Assembly (NCBI GenBank): GCA_021234155.1
Contig: JAJEKV010000156.1
Location: 186,001-250,000 of the forward strand
Direction of reading: 5' to 3'
From: Isoetes taiwanensis
Lineage: Eukaryota > Streptophyta > Lycopodiopsida > Isoetales > Isoetaceae
DNA: 64,000 bases
Shown here piece after piece: positions 35,058 to 46,445 of this stretch. The position numbers and the translations under genes are program-made. Below the pieces are notes generated by a model, which did not search any database, was not told the DNA's origin, and worked only from the letters and a program-made list of their open reading frames with translations. Position 1 is the stretch's first letter; each line of letters opens with the position of its first letter.

Positions 35058-38000
35058 ATGGCAGATGTAATTCCGCTATATCTGCTGGGGAAAAAGGTGG
35101 CAGAGGGAAGAGTCCACAATTTCGAGCGCCATCACAATTCGATTGTCCCGGAGGGTATGGTTGTTGTTTCAATTGTGAATGTTTTGGATGGACAGTTGCC
35201 GCTACCAATTCCCGAGCTGGAAATAGAAAAAATTGGTGAAGCTGTGGGCACTTTTGTGTTGTGGTACAAGAAGGACATTGCTGCTCAACTTGTTAGAGAG
35301 GAGGAAGCTTGCACCCCACCAGGTCAGATAAAACGCATAAACTGGCAGGACAGAGGCAATGAGGGGTTAGCCAGTAATGAGACGAATCATGTGCAAGGGC
35401 TTTCTAGAGATGAGTTAGTTGAGAAGGCATGCACACTCATGCATGAATGCTGCCACATGGCTTATGGCCATGGTGTTATCGTTTTTGCCGATCCAAACCA
35501 TGCTGTGTCTGACGTGAAGTTGATAGCTGCTACTATCATGAGCATATTTCCAATGCCTGAAAAGATCTCCATGCGCTGCCAAGCCTGTGCAGAAATGCCC
35601 CAACTGCATGACCTTGTGAGATGGCCCATAGCCTTCGTGCTCGTTGATAACATTCCAGTTTCTACTCTCGTGGTTGCGGTGAAGGAGAAGGATGTGGAGA
35701 ATGAACCTTACTCCATTAGACCCGAAATTGGCATCACCAAAAAGAGACCTTACAGCATGGTCAATCGGAGACCCAGGACACGTCCAGCACAGACCAAATG
35801 TGAAAGAAAAACTAGTGCTGAGGCTATTCTAGACTTCAGGTCATCACTGTGCTGCATGAAACGATGCTGTGCAAATTTTACATCCCAGGAGATAGCTTGC
35901 ATGAGAACCTTTTACTGGAACATGAAGTCCTCGGAGCGCACAACCTTTGCATATAACATGCTAGATCTTTGCTCTGAAAATGGTGTAGTCCGCAACCTGA
36001 TGTTGAATAACAAACAGGTGTGCGTGAAAGCATGGCATAAAGCCTATGGCATACCCATTTCCACTTTTTACAAGTGGAAGAAGCTCTTCAATGACGGCCA
36101 CAGAATTGCTGAGCACGGAAATACTGGGTCTAAGAAGCCAAGGTCTCATACTTTGGCTGGCAATGCTGTGCTATCTATGTTCATAGATGAAAACGCAGAG
36201 ACGATGCCACACCGCCGAAAATTACGGTGAGGGTAGCAGAACAAAATGTTAAGAGGCTACCTTGCGGTCTTGACTAAGAAGGATATACACCAAGAAGTAG
36301 ATATTACCGATTCATGAGAGATGATGTGCAAGCATATTTCTCCTTCGTCCTTTCTGTCTGCTTGGAAAGAGAATCATTCAGAGGTAGCAATAGCTAAGAG
36401 GATAGCATTTTCTAAGTGTAACACATGTATTGTCATAAAGGAAAAGCTTGCTAAGACCAGAGATCCAAATGAAAGAAGGGTACTTGCAATAGAGAGAAAA
36501 TCGCATATGACGCCCAGATTTCATGCGGGGAGCCTTTATTGGTCTGGAGAGCTTTGTCTCATAGATCTCCCCGAGCACGCTTTAACCATTATACATGATA
36601 AGATGGATCAGAATAAGACCATGGTCCCTCGTCTAGAGAAGCTAGCAAAGTCAGATGGAGGGTGAACGATCAAGGTCGATTGTTACAGTGCTCTCATGCC
36701 TGCGGCCATGGTATAGGTGCCTTGGGCCTCTTCTCCTTTGGACCTCTGGCCTGATGATTCTAATTTTCATGTGGGATCCTTGAATCATACCTTGAAGGCA
36801 CTGGAGAATAAATCTGAGGATAATTGGGGCCATTTGAGAGATACAGATCGTCCTGAAAGCAAACCGGGTGCAAAGCAATTTTAAAACACAGATAACCTTA
36901 GGACAAAAATGATGAATGGCGAGAGAAATGATTTTATGCCCCTATCAAAGGCCCCATGGTAGCGAACAAGTTGTCTAGGAGGCTTTACTTGCAGCTAGAT
37001 AATTGCTCGGTCGGAATAAGAATAGATATCTTTTCTCTTACTTGTCATACTTGGTTTGGTTAGGTGTCTTCGATCAAGTGCATTTGGGATTCATGATGGT
37101 TGGACACACCCACGATGACATAGATGCCCTATTTGGAAACTACTCTACTCTAATGAGAAGATCAGATGCATTGACTATTCGAGCTTATGCAACTCTTGAG
37201 CAAGTGTAGTTCAAAGGCTCCTTCACCTTACCTTGTGACGAGAGGTTCTAATTGGAAGGAATTCGTGAAAGGTTTTATCCACGATAAGAAGGACCGTTTA
37301 TGTGGTCACTTGGAACCTCTACTCTTCAAGTTTTGCATGAAGGATGGATGGCCACTAATGTTCTACAAGATGAGGCCAGGGCATAGGGAGTGGCTCCTAA
37401 AAGGGAATCAGAATGTGGAAGGAGGATGCCCAAGGTTTACCTATGATTAGAGAGGGTCACCTAAGGTCGATGCTGACCATATGGGAGCTTGAAAGATATA
37501 GGTGCATTAAGAGCTTCTATTGCCAAGTACATGATGCACTGGGCAGCTATTTCTAGAGCTGGCGATAAGTCATGGTCCAACACATATATGAATGAAGTTA
37601 TTGACTACTGATCCACCTTGCTGCAAGTGCTTGGGGACGTGCAGCCCGGTAGAGCTGTCATTCAGGATTTCTGGCCCAGCACCAGGCAAAGTGCATTGGA
37701 AGAACCCGAAAGAGTGTTTGTGGATGAGCACATTGAAGCATCTCATTACGTTGGGCCTTTTTGGGTAGACCCAAGAACCCAGTTAAAATATTCGACCCCT
37801 ACCAAGATGTCAAGAAAGGAATGCTCTTGCTAATCAGACCACATGATAACTGCCCGACGTGGATGGCTTTTGCCGAAGAGGACCCAATAGAGGACCCTAG
37901 TCTCCCACATTCTGGTTTGAGCCTGTTGCCAGAAAGGGAACCTCATATGCAATGCAGTATAGGGATTGCTGGAGCAAGAATTGGAGACCCAATCCTAATG

Positions 38001-38135
38001 ACCCCCACGCTACCAACATTTGAAAACAATAGACTATGGTTGGGCCGTAGAGACCAGGCCATTGTCGATGGTGATCTCGGTAGTGTGGGGGCTCGATTGC
38101 AAGAATTAGTGGCTAAAGAAGCTAAGGGGCGATGA
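35058..38135 (+). pseudogene. DUF7869-type transposase-like gene, frameshifted
   Basis: The first 390 codons (35058-36230) are open. Residues 1-90 (LGKKVAEGRV to AVGTFVLWYKKDI) resemble a domain of plant En/Spm-associated proteins. Residues 270-390 (VCVKAWHKAYGIPISTFYKWK, AEHGN) match the helical region that precedes DUF7869. After frameshifts, 36321-36665 gives CNTCIVIKEKLAKTRDP and HDKMDQNKTMVP; 36960-37209 gives LQLDNC, KNRYLFSYL and VGHTHDDIDALFG. The three acidic blocks (DKMDQ, LDN, HTHDDID) fit a DDE-like catalytic core. The C-terminus reads to 38135 with another frameshift near 37795. In its family such genes are transposon-borne. It is damaged in at least four places. Confidence 0.65.
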
Positions 38136-38286
38136 TGAGAACTCTTGAGGTATGCAATGCTCTTTTACATAATTACTATATCATTCATAACATGCAAGTT
38201 ACAATAGACTAGTTATTATTCATTCGCTCTGCGTTTTCATCTCAACACACACGAGCTCTTACACTATACAATGCTAAACAGGTGAT

Positions 38287-38529
38287 TCATTCATCTTCAG
38301 GATCTGTAGTAGTGATCCCTGATATCTCATAGCTCATTCGCTCAGGAAGCCAAATCAGATGGATCATTACACGAATTGACGCAGGGCAACGAATCTCAGC
38401 GCCCAAAGCTTTTCTTCACAGGTAGGGATCAAGAAGAAGATGCCTGTCTAGGCAACCAACAAGATCAGAGTGGCTCATTGAGCACTTGATCGCCTCGATG
38501 TGGTGAACTGATGAAGGCGAAAAATCCAT
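38287..38529 (-). pseudogene. 80-residue protein, copy 1, with in-frame stop
   Basis: Nearly identical to the intact copy at 38941-39183, but a TGA stands where that copy has CGA (near 38420), truncating it at about residue 37. A TATAAAA box lies about 40 bp upstream on the minus strand (38567-38573). Roughly 450 bp including flanks are duplicated. Confidence 0.8.
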
Positions 38530-38940
38530 GGGAGAAGAATGAACTTTAGCCCCGAAGTGAGAAGCTTTTATAGTGAAGTAGAATTATTGAGGTGAATTAT
38601 TGGGGTAGACTTCAGCGCCATTATTGCTCGTGTATAAGACCGTTGTATAAATACAAGTATAATACATCTTTCGTATGGATATATGTATGCTTTTAAAACG
38701 TGTGCTTGAGTAATTCAGGTGTGGTTGAAATTAGGAACTGCTTGCTACAGGAATCCAGCTACAGGAATTGCTTGCTAAAGAGGCATCTGAGGATGGAGAT
38801 GAAACTTACATTAAAGCATTTCACAATAGACTATTTATTATCCATAACATCACTACAATAGACTATTTATTATTCATTACGTCTTGCATTTTTCATCTTA
38901 ACACAAGAGCTCTTACACTATAACATGTTGAACAGATGAT

Positions 38941-39183
38941 TCATTCATCTTCAGGATCTGTAGTAGTGATCCCTGATATCTCATAGCTCATGCGCTCAGG
39001 AAGCCAAATCAGATCGATCATCACACGAATTGACGCAGGGCAGCGAATCTCAGCACCCAAAGCTTTTCTTCGCAGGTAGGGATCAAGAAGAAGATGCCTG
39101 TCTAGGCAACCAATAAGATCAGAGTGGCTCATTGAGCACTTGATCGCCTCGATGTGGTGAACTGATGAAGGCGAAAAATCCAT
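38941..39183 (-). CDS. Unrecognised 80-residue protein, intact copy
   Basis: Open frame of 80 codons starting MDFSPSSVHHIEAIKC and ending IWLPERMSYEISGITTTDPE plus two acidic residues. No domain recognised. It has a basic middle (LRRKALGAEIRC) and an acidic C-terminus. A TATA box (TATAAA, minus strand, 39221-39226) stands about 40 bp upstream of the ATG, giving a very short leader. Two relatives (38287-38529 and 46199-46445) keep the TATA, the ATG context CTCCCATGG and the C-terminal pattern WLP.R..YE, so this is a small gene family rather than a chance frame. The flank of this copy is split by the 39305-45951 insertion. Function unknown. Confidence 0.55.
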   Translation of the reverse strand: MDFSPSSVHHIEAIKCSMSHSDLIGCLDRHLLLDPYLRRKALGAEIRCPASIRVMIDLIWLPERMSYEISGITTTDPEDE

Positions 39184-39220
39184 GGGAGATGAATGAACTT
39201 TAGCCCCGAAGTGAGAAGTT

Positions 39221-39226
39221 TTTATA
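39221..39226 (-). promoter_or_regulatory. TATA box of the 80-residue protein gene
   Basis: TATAAA on the minus strand, conserved in position in all three copies (38567-38572 and 46482-46487). Confidence 0.55.
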
Positions 39227-39304
39227 GTGAGGTAGAATTATTGGGGTGGACTTTACCCCAATTATTGCGCGTGTATAAGACTATTGTATATATACAAGTA
39301 TAAT

Positions 39305-42300
39305 GCCACGATTCTATTGCAATAGCAATAGAATCGACATTCCTTGGATGGGGACGCCCTATCTTGCTCTCCTATTTATACCGCCTTCTTCCTCATTTCC
39401 AGCCATCGGCGTTCTCTTGAGCTCCTTTCTTTTCTGCTCATTTTTGGCTCCACAAGATTCCATCCTTGCACTCACATCTAGAAATCAATCTTTCTGAAAG
39501 GTATGCATTTGATTGTTAGCGGTTTGGTTTATTTTTGTTTTTGGTCCGTTTGCATCCTCTCCTTGTCTTGTTCTGTTTCGGTGGCGTTGTGCTCTAGCTT
39601 AAAGGATGGAACCGTGGTTGTGGATGAGGTTAGTTTTTTCCTTATTTGATTTTCGTTTGCACGTGTTTGTGATGGAGTCGTGATTGTGGATGAGGTTAGT
39701 TTTTTCTATCTCAATTTCTTTTGCAAGTAGCTACCTCTTGGTTTATGATGAGTCATGGTTTATGAATCGATACCTTGTCAGCCTTGGCTAGGTTTGGCTT
39801 CTGTTGTGGAGCTCCACTTCGGCCAGATTTCATAAATCGGTTCCAGTTTTCGGATGGGCCGGATCACAGTTCCATGCTCTCTTTGTTCAGTTTTTTTCAG
39901 ATCTGCTCCTCTGCAGGTTTTGCATATGGGCTAGCCACCTAATTCCTAATTAGAACCCACTTCTGAGCCTGCCCATCTTTGCATCCAAGCCCAAAAAATC
40001 TGTTTATCTTATGGTTATGGCAGGAGCTCCTGTTGGGTCACTCCAGCAAAGGCATCTCTTGAGTTGTGATAAAGATAGCGAGATCCCGTCGGGCGATGGT
40101 TGGCTAGGACCGAACCGGATTACGCTCATCCGAGGACCAGATCGACTTTTCTTATGCTAGATGGATCCCCTTTTGGCCGATCTCTTGGCTTCTAGCTCGG
40201 TCTCAGAGATTTCTTTTCTATCTCAGATTTTCTGATCAAATCTGTTTGGGTTCTTGACTGCCTTCTATTCCGTAGCCAGATCCTTATGTGTGCCGTAGAT
40301 TGGGTGGATCCAGTCGATTGGCTGTGTCGGCATCCCCTGAAGACAATTCTGCCTGATTCCGCAACCGCCTCCGCCTCTGCCGCAGGTGGATTTTCAAGGG
40401 GATACCGGGTCATGGTTTCCCATGGCCCCTTGGCTGGGGGGATACCGGGTCCTCGCTTTCCTTTGATAATTTATTGTATTGGTTCTATAGCTTTGCTTTG
40501 CATTTTTTGTTTTTTCGCCTTCTGACATCCGCATTCCCCGGGCTGTGTGCTCCTTTGATTTTTGTCATCCTTGTTCCTACTTAATGTTGGCGGTTCTGTG
40601 GAAACTATGTTTATAATTTTGATTTCCAAATTGAGTTGCCTTAATCTTGGATAAACTACCTTGTCTATCTATTGGAAGGTTGGTGGCCAGTAAGTAGGAG
40701 TCGTATAAGACATATGCCTTGAGCGTTTAATGCTCCAAGATCAGTTCCCTGTGGACCTTCGTATGCACATGCTTCTACATAACACCAACACATCTCGTTG
40801 TTTTTTGCAATGGTCTTACTTTGGCTTACTCTTTCTACATTTGCTAGATTTCTTTTTGCGAGGTTCACAATTGTTTGCAGCTAGTAACGAGGTTTTTGTG
40901 TTGGGCACACGAATCCAATTCGCCTTTTATTCGACATGTATCGTTTCTGTGGCTGTATCCAGGCCGAGCGAGAACCTAGCTTTGATCCCGATCCTCTGGG
41001 CAAGGCCTAGATTGGTGCACAGGGTCTGGCGGAATCCTACTTTAATATCATTGGAGTTTTTGCGTCAACATGTGAGATTGTGGCCTATTGGTAAGGTCTC
41101 TCTTTTTCTAGTTTCCAGAGATGGGATCCTGGATCCCACTAGCAAGGTACATTTTTTGCATCTTTTGTGTTTAAACATTTCCATCTATTTATTTTGCCCA
41201 GGGATATATTTGTATTTTCGCGTCAAAACATGTCCAATTTTAGCATTTTTGCGTCTAAACTTTTTCATCTATTAATTTTTGCTAAAAGATGTGTCGTTTT
41301 TTGTGCCTCCTCATATTGTTGATTTTCACATTTCACTTTCAATTTTTTAAGCTTTTGACACATGTAGAGTTCCATTTTTTCGTGATATTCTTTTGATGCA
41401 TGTAAGTTCCAGTTTCTATTGTTCGGTTTAAAAAGACATGCGAAGTTCCGTTGTTTAATTTCGCTTCCTCTGCTTGTATTAGCATGTTGTTCTTGCAGGC
41501 TTGCATCCATTGGGCATATAGTGGTTTCTATCGACTATCTAGTTTATTACTTGACTATTCCTTAGTTTTCCATCTTTTCAGTCTATGATAGCATCGATGC
41601 GCATCTGTTTTGTCCTTGGTATTTTGTTAACCTCTTTCTGCAGGCTATGGGTCCCCTATGATTGCTGATTTTTACGATTACGTGGTTCGTCGGTTCGTTA
41701 GGGGTGATTCTTTTCTCTCTATTCTCGTCGTCTTGTAAGTTTTTCTTTTGGTATTCTCTATGCTTGCACTATTTCTTTTACCACATATTTTCCATTACAA
41801 GATATTTCATGAATATTTTGTATGGTCCTTGCTTCGTTATTCCAATTTTTCTCCACAGCTTCGAGACATTCTGTGCTTCTGGTACCATTGCTCGTTTTTT
41901 CCCATTTTTTCTTTCTGGTCATGGTTTTCAATTTTAATGACTTTTTTCCTTTTGTGTTGTGTGGATTCTTTGTTTTTCCGTCAAAATTCGTTATATTTTG
42001 CGGGTATGGTCCATTTTAATGGCTTTTTGCTCCTCGAATTTGTTGGCTTATTAGCCTTTTCGACTTTGCTATTTGTCCCCTTAGATTTATTTGTCCCAGT
42101 TCTCTTGTTTCTGGCCTTTGTTTCATTCCAACCTCTTTTCAATGCTGCCACGTTCTTTTTGTCCTGAATTATTCCATTTACTTCCACGACATGGCTTTGT
42201 CCAAGGTTGTCAGCTGCTCTTTTTTATTCTTCGGTTTATATGGTTCGATGTTACATTGTCTGAGCATTAGTATTGCATCTAATTTTGTTCCTTTTTTGTC

Positions 42301-44679
42301 CAACTACCTTATTTCATGTTGGTTCATCTTTCGTCGCTTGTCTAGTCTCATTGATCACCTTGAGCACTGCTCTGTCGTTTCATTTGGTGACTTTGTTGTT
42401 TTCATATCCTCTTGTCGTTGTGATATTCGTTGAATTTGTCTGCGATGTCCTGACTCATTGTCCCATTACTACGATGGCTTTCCTGCTCAGTTTGATATAT
42501 TTCCTAGTTTTGATCCGATTCTTTTTTCTTCTTCGTCTCGAGTTGGCTCCTTTTATTTGTTTTTATATATTAACTTCCCATTGCCTCTTTTATCCCACTT
42601 ATTTCTTGTTTTTACTCTGCATGTCTCATTTGTCCACTCTTGTTAATTTATTTTTTCTCTGTTTTCCACATATTTTTAGTTCCTTTCTTGTTCTTTTATA
42701 GGTTCTTGTTTGTGTTTCCTTTGTCAGTTAATCTTAGATTGTCATTTAGTGCTTTTTAGTTCAATTTTTTGTTTGTTTTTTGTTTTACTTCAATTTTTTG
42801 TTTACTTCGCTCTTTGGATTTTATAAGTGTCTCTTTTAGCTTTTTAAGTTCATTTTTTAGGCATTTTTTCTATGTACCCCCTTTGCTCCATATATTCATC
42901 AAGATCCTTTCTAGTTCACTCTCCTTCATTTATTCTTTAACCTCTTAAATCGCCTTGGGTCCTTTCTTGATTTACCTAGTGAGAGGGTTGTGATTTGTCC
43001 ATTCAATTTAGTTTAACGTCTTGAAACGACTTGGTTCATTTGCTCCTATTTGTTTTGTCTGGCCCTATTTGTATTTGGCCTTGTGTTGGACTAACACTTT
43101 GCATTGCATATATTGTACATGTCGACTCGGATTCCATGCCCTTATATTTTCACATGTGGTTCTACTAGTTTATCTTGTCTATCGGTTTGTTAGATAGTTC
43201 TATTTACACATTACCTTAGGTTCTTCCGCTTTTAATGTTTTGGTTGCGATTGTTTTCATTGCTCCGCTGTGTCATTGTACCTCTTTTTGGTTATATGTTT
43301 TCCATAAGTATCAATTTTTCTTTTGTTTCCTACATGCTCCATTTGCTGTAGCTATTTGGTTAGGTCACATTTGCTCTATTGACAGTCCTATTATGCCTGG
43401 TGCACGTTGTTTCATTAGTCTCCCTTTGTTGCCCCATTGGCTTTGTCGATTCTTGGTGTTGCAGAAACCTTAGATCATATTATCCCATTTGTCGCTTGTT
43501 CCTTTTCCAGTTTGCTCTGCTTGGCCATGTTGCGCCATAGGTCTTTGTTCTCCGTTTATTGCATTGATCCCGTTCCACATGCATACCTCTTATCCTATTA
43601 GTTTGGTGTTAATAGTCTTGCATTCAATTATTCCAGTTTTAGTCCATGTTCTCACGTTGGTTCAATTTTATTCCATGGGGCCCTTTCTTGACTCATTTTC
43701 TCCTTCAGTTTCCAGTCACAGTTTTTATTTCTCTCTCTTGCTCTTTTCTCTGAAGTTTTTGAGTCTATGTATTTCCTTCTTATTTTTTCTCTTCTATTGC
43801 CCGTAGTTATATTTGTTCTTTAGCTCGCTTTCGTCTATTTGGACTCCATTAATCAGGGTTTACTCACTCCTTCTGTCTCATTTGCGTCTTTGGACCGTTA
43901 CCTTCGCCTCATTTCTTTTCCTCTCATTATTTCCCTTGTTTTGCCTTTAGCATCGTTTTTATGATGTCGCTTTCTGTTTTGGAATCTCTCTTCGCATCAT
44001 GTTGTTGTCTCAGATGTGCCTTGTTATTGTCAAGTTTGTTGATCTCCATTTCTTTGATCTAGTTTGTCTTTTTAATCGTTGTCGTCTCCTTGTTCTTTTC
44101 TCAGTTATCCATTTTCTCCCCGCCAGTCCTGGCTTTGACTGAATATGTCATTGTTCGATCTCTTCCCTTGTCCGCTATTCTCTTTGACCCCGTTATCTCC
44201 TTTGTGTAGTGCCTTTTTTGCTTTTACTTTAATTGGCCTCTTCTTTCCACTTGTCGGCCTTACTTCATTCATCCCATCGACTCCTTTTGTTCCCAGTCCA
44301 TTAGGTTGCGTATTTACCTCCTTTGCTTCTTTTATCTTTGGGCTTACTTGCACCTTTGTATTACGCTAGTCCTCTGGGTTACATATTTCTACCTTTACTA
44401 TGTCTCCTCTTGCTTCGTCTTACTTCTCTTTCTCTGTTGGCATCCATATATCATGCTTTGTGCCTCCTGCGTTGATTATCGGTTACTCTATCCCCTTGCC
44501 CTTGATTTCTTTGTTTGCCTCCTTTGCTGATCTTTTCCAATCGTCTCTTACGCCTTGAATTTCTTCATGCGTTTGGCTTTTGGGCCAGTTTTTCCTTGTC
44601 ATCTTGGTTTGATCTATTCTTTTTGAGGTTGATTCCTCTTCTATCGGCCAACTACTTGTTTCATAGGACCCATCCTAGG
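39305..44679. mobile_element. Non-coding insertion with terminal hairpin, first unit
   Basis: The duplicated flank at 38650 shows the empty site AAGTATAATACATC; here it is opened after AAT at 39302-39304 and resumes at 45952 with AAT, a 3-bp target duplication. The unit starts GCCACG, then a perfect hairpin (GATTCTATTGC, AATA loop, complement), then ATTCCTTGGATGGGG; it ends in the inverted counterpart CCCATCCTAGG. A TATTTATA motif near 39384 and a donor-like AAAG|GTATGC near 39500 suggest a transcription unit with a long U-rich intron. From about 41500 to 44650 the plus strand is overwhelmingly pyrimidine, mostly T. No credible protein; Phe/Leu-rich frames here only reflect base composition. 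Confidence 0.6.
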
Positions 44680-45045
44680 AATGCCGCGATTCTATTGCAA
44701 TAGCAATAGAATCGACATTCCTGGATGGGGGCATATCTTAACTCTCCTATTTATACCGCCTTCTTCCTCATTTCCAGCCATCGGCGTTCTCTTGAAGCTC
44801 CTTTCTTTTACTGCTCATTTTGGCTCCACAAGATTCCGCCCCCCCTCTCCCCACGATATATTTGAGCTTGTTTCATTTCTTCACCCTACTTCGTTTTTCA
44901 TATTTAGTTCCTTTGTTAAAGTTGCTCCCTTTCTTTTTAGTCTATATGCGTCTAATCTTCTTTACTTCTCGAGTCACCTTGTAGCCCCTGATATCCTCCA
45001 TGCCTCCTTTCTATCTTTTTTGGAAGTGCATATGTTCTTATTTTT

Positions 45046-45545
45046 CATGTTTCTCGGTGTGGTTCATAAGCCTCACGAGACTTTCTTATCATTTGTTCTT
45101 TCTCAACGTGGTTATGGCCTTCGAGATATGATTTCTTGTTATTTTTTCTTGACGTGGCGAGTATTTTATTTATTCATTCATGTTTTCTCTCGGTGTGGCG
45201 TTGTAGCCTCTCAGTCAATATTTTATTCATATTTTCTCTCGGCGTGGCGTTGTTGCCTCCGAGAATCATATTTATTGGTTTTTTCGTGGCGTTTTGTAGC
45301 CTCCGAGGCAGCACTAATCGGTTGTTTTTTCCCGCGATGGTCATTCCGCGGACGGTTCCCGATTAGTCGGCTGTTGTTTCTTTCTCGGCGTGGCCCTGGA
45401 GCCTCCGAGTCGTCTTGCCTATGGCATTTAACTCTTTGACGGGTTATTTTTCTTTCAGCCTTGATTCTGCAGGATTGTTTCAGGTCTTATGGTTGCCATA
45501 ATGCGTGGGGTCGTTCTTTCTCGGCGTGGCCCTGGAGCCTCCGAG
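45046..45545. repeat. Array of CTCGGCGTGGC / GCCTCCGAG hairpins
   Basis: At least six to eight units at about 45051, 45103, 45188, 45235, 45281, 45382 and 45518, each of the form CTCGGCGTGGC, 4-7 bases, AGCCTCCGAG, able to fold as a short stem. Later copies are nearly perfect, earlier ones diverged. Spacing is irregular (50-136 bp). Confidence 0.65.
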
Positions 45546-45648
45546 TCTTCTTGCCTATGGCATCTAACTCATTGACGGGTTATTTTTCTTTCAGCCTTGA
45601 TTCTGTAGGATTGTTTAAGGCTTTGTGGTTGCCATAGTGCGTGGGGTC
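45376..45648. repeat. 136-bp tandem duplication
   Basis: Two consecutive units from TTTCTCGGCGTGG to GCGTGGGGTCGT differ at only a few positions. Confidence 0.85.
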
Positions 45649-46198
45649 GTGCTTCAACTATTTGCTTGGGTTTCCTCAAAAACCTAAGAAGGCGTGGTTC
45701 TTCTTCCCGTTGAGGAGCAGTCACCGGGTCTTCTCAACTTTGCATCAACCAAGTGGCGGATTAAACCATTTTTTTATGTTGTACTCTTCAGTTTCATTAT
45801 GCTCTCGATGATTGTCTAGTTTCGGAGCATTTAAAGTTCATATTTCCAAATTTATCTATCCCTAGTGAGGGATCCATTTGTACTCAATGTTTTACAAAGC
45901 TCAATGAGAACACCATCGGCCAACTACTTGTTTCATAGGACCCATCCTAGGAATACATCTTTCGTATGGATATGTTTTGTGGATTCATGATGGCAGAAGT
46001 TTTTGTGCTTTAGTAATTCAAGTGTGATTGAAAAGCTTGCAGATATAATGGAAGTCGAAGAGCACAACCCTACACTACACTCAGGTATGATATATCAAAC
46101 AATATTCATTGTGCTATTACATCCTTACATAGTTTATAGGTGCTCATACCATTATTATATCATAAACAGATACAGTAGTCATCACTGATAACATTGAT

Positions 46199-46445
46199 TC
46201 ACTCATCATCAACATCAAAGCTCGTGATGCTATTCAGCTCATAGATCTCCCGATCGGGAAGCCATAAATGTGGACTTTAACACGAAAGTGAGCTTTTCTG
46301 CGGGGCACTAAGCGGGACCATCAGCCTTAGATTGGAGCCATGGATCAAGATTAACACCATTTCTTGCGCATTCATTCAGATCGTTGTAGCTCAAGTAGCA
46401 CTTGAAAGATCGGATGTGCTCTGGACGAGGCATCGAGGAAGCCAT
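46199..46445 (-). pseudogene. 80-residue protein, diverged copy 3
   Basis: Starts MASSMPRPEHIRSFKCYLSY; the first half aligns with the copy at 38941-39183, then a frameshift near 46310 moves the conserved tail (LWLPDREIYELNSI, ending DVDDE) to another frame. The minus-strand TATAAAAA at 46481-46487 is kept. Confidence 0.65.

Larger units (their letters stand above)
44683..45951. mobile_element. Second unit of the same insertion family
   Basis: Begins like the first unit: about 165 bp from 44683 match 39305-39465, including the hairpin and TATTTATACC. It ends with the same 42 bp (ATCGGCCAACTACTTG to CATCCTAGG). AAT separates the units at 44680-44682. The interiors differ. The units are head to tail and share flanking AAT, as if one landed beside the other or as an unequal-exchange product. 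Confidence 0.6.

Noticed and set aside
41730-42700. Long Phe/Leu-rich ORFs as membrane proteins
   Set aside because: They appear in all forward frames of a T-rich strand and reflect composition; no start context, domain or conserved pattern.
39305-45951. Helitron or LTR element
   Set aside because: No TC start or CTRR end, no A/T insertion rule, and the two similar ends match for only 165 and 42 bp without coding pol between them.
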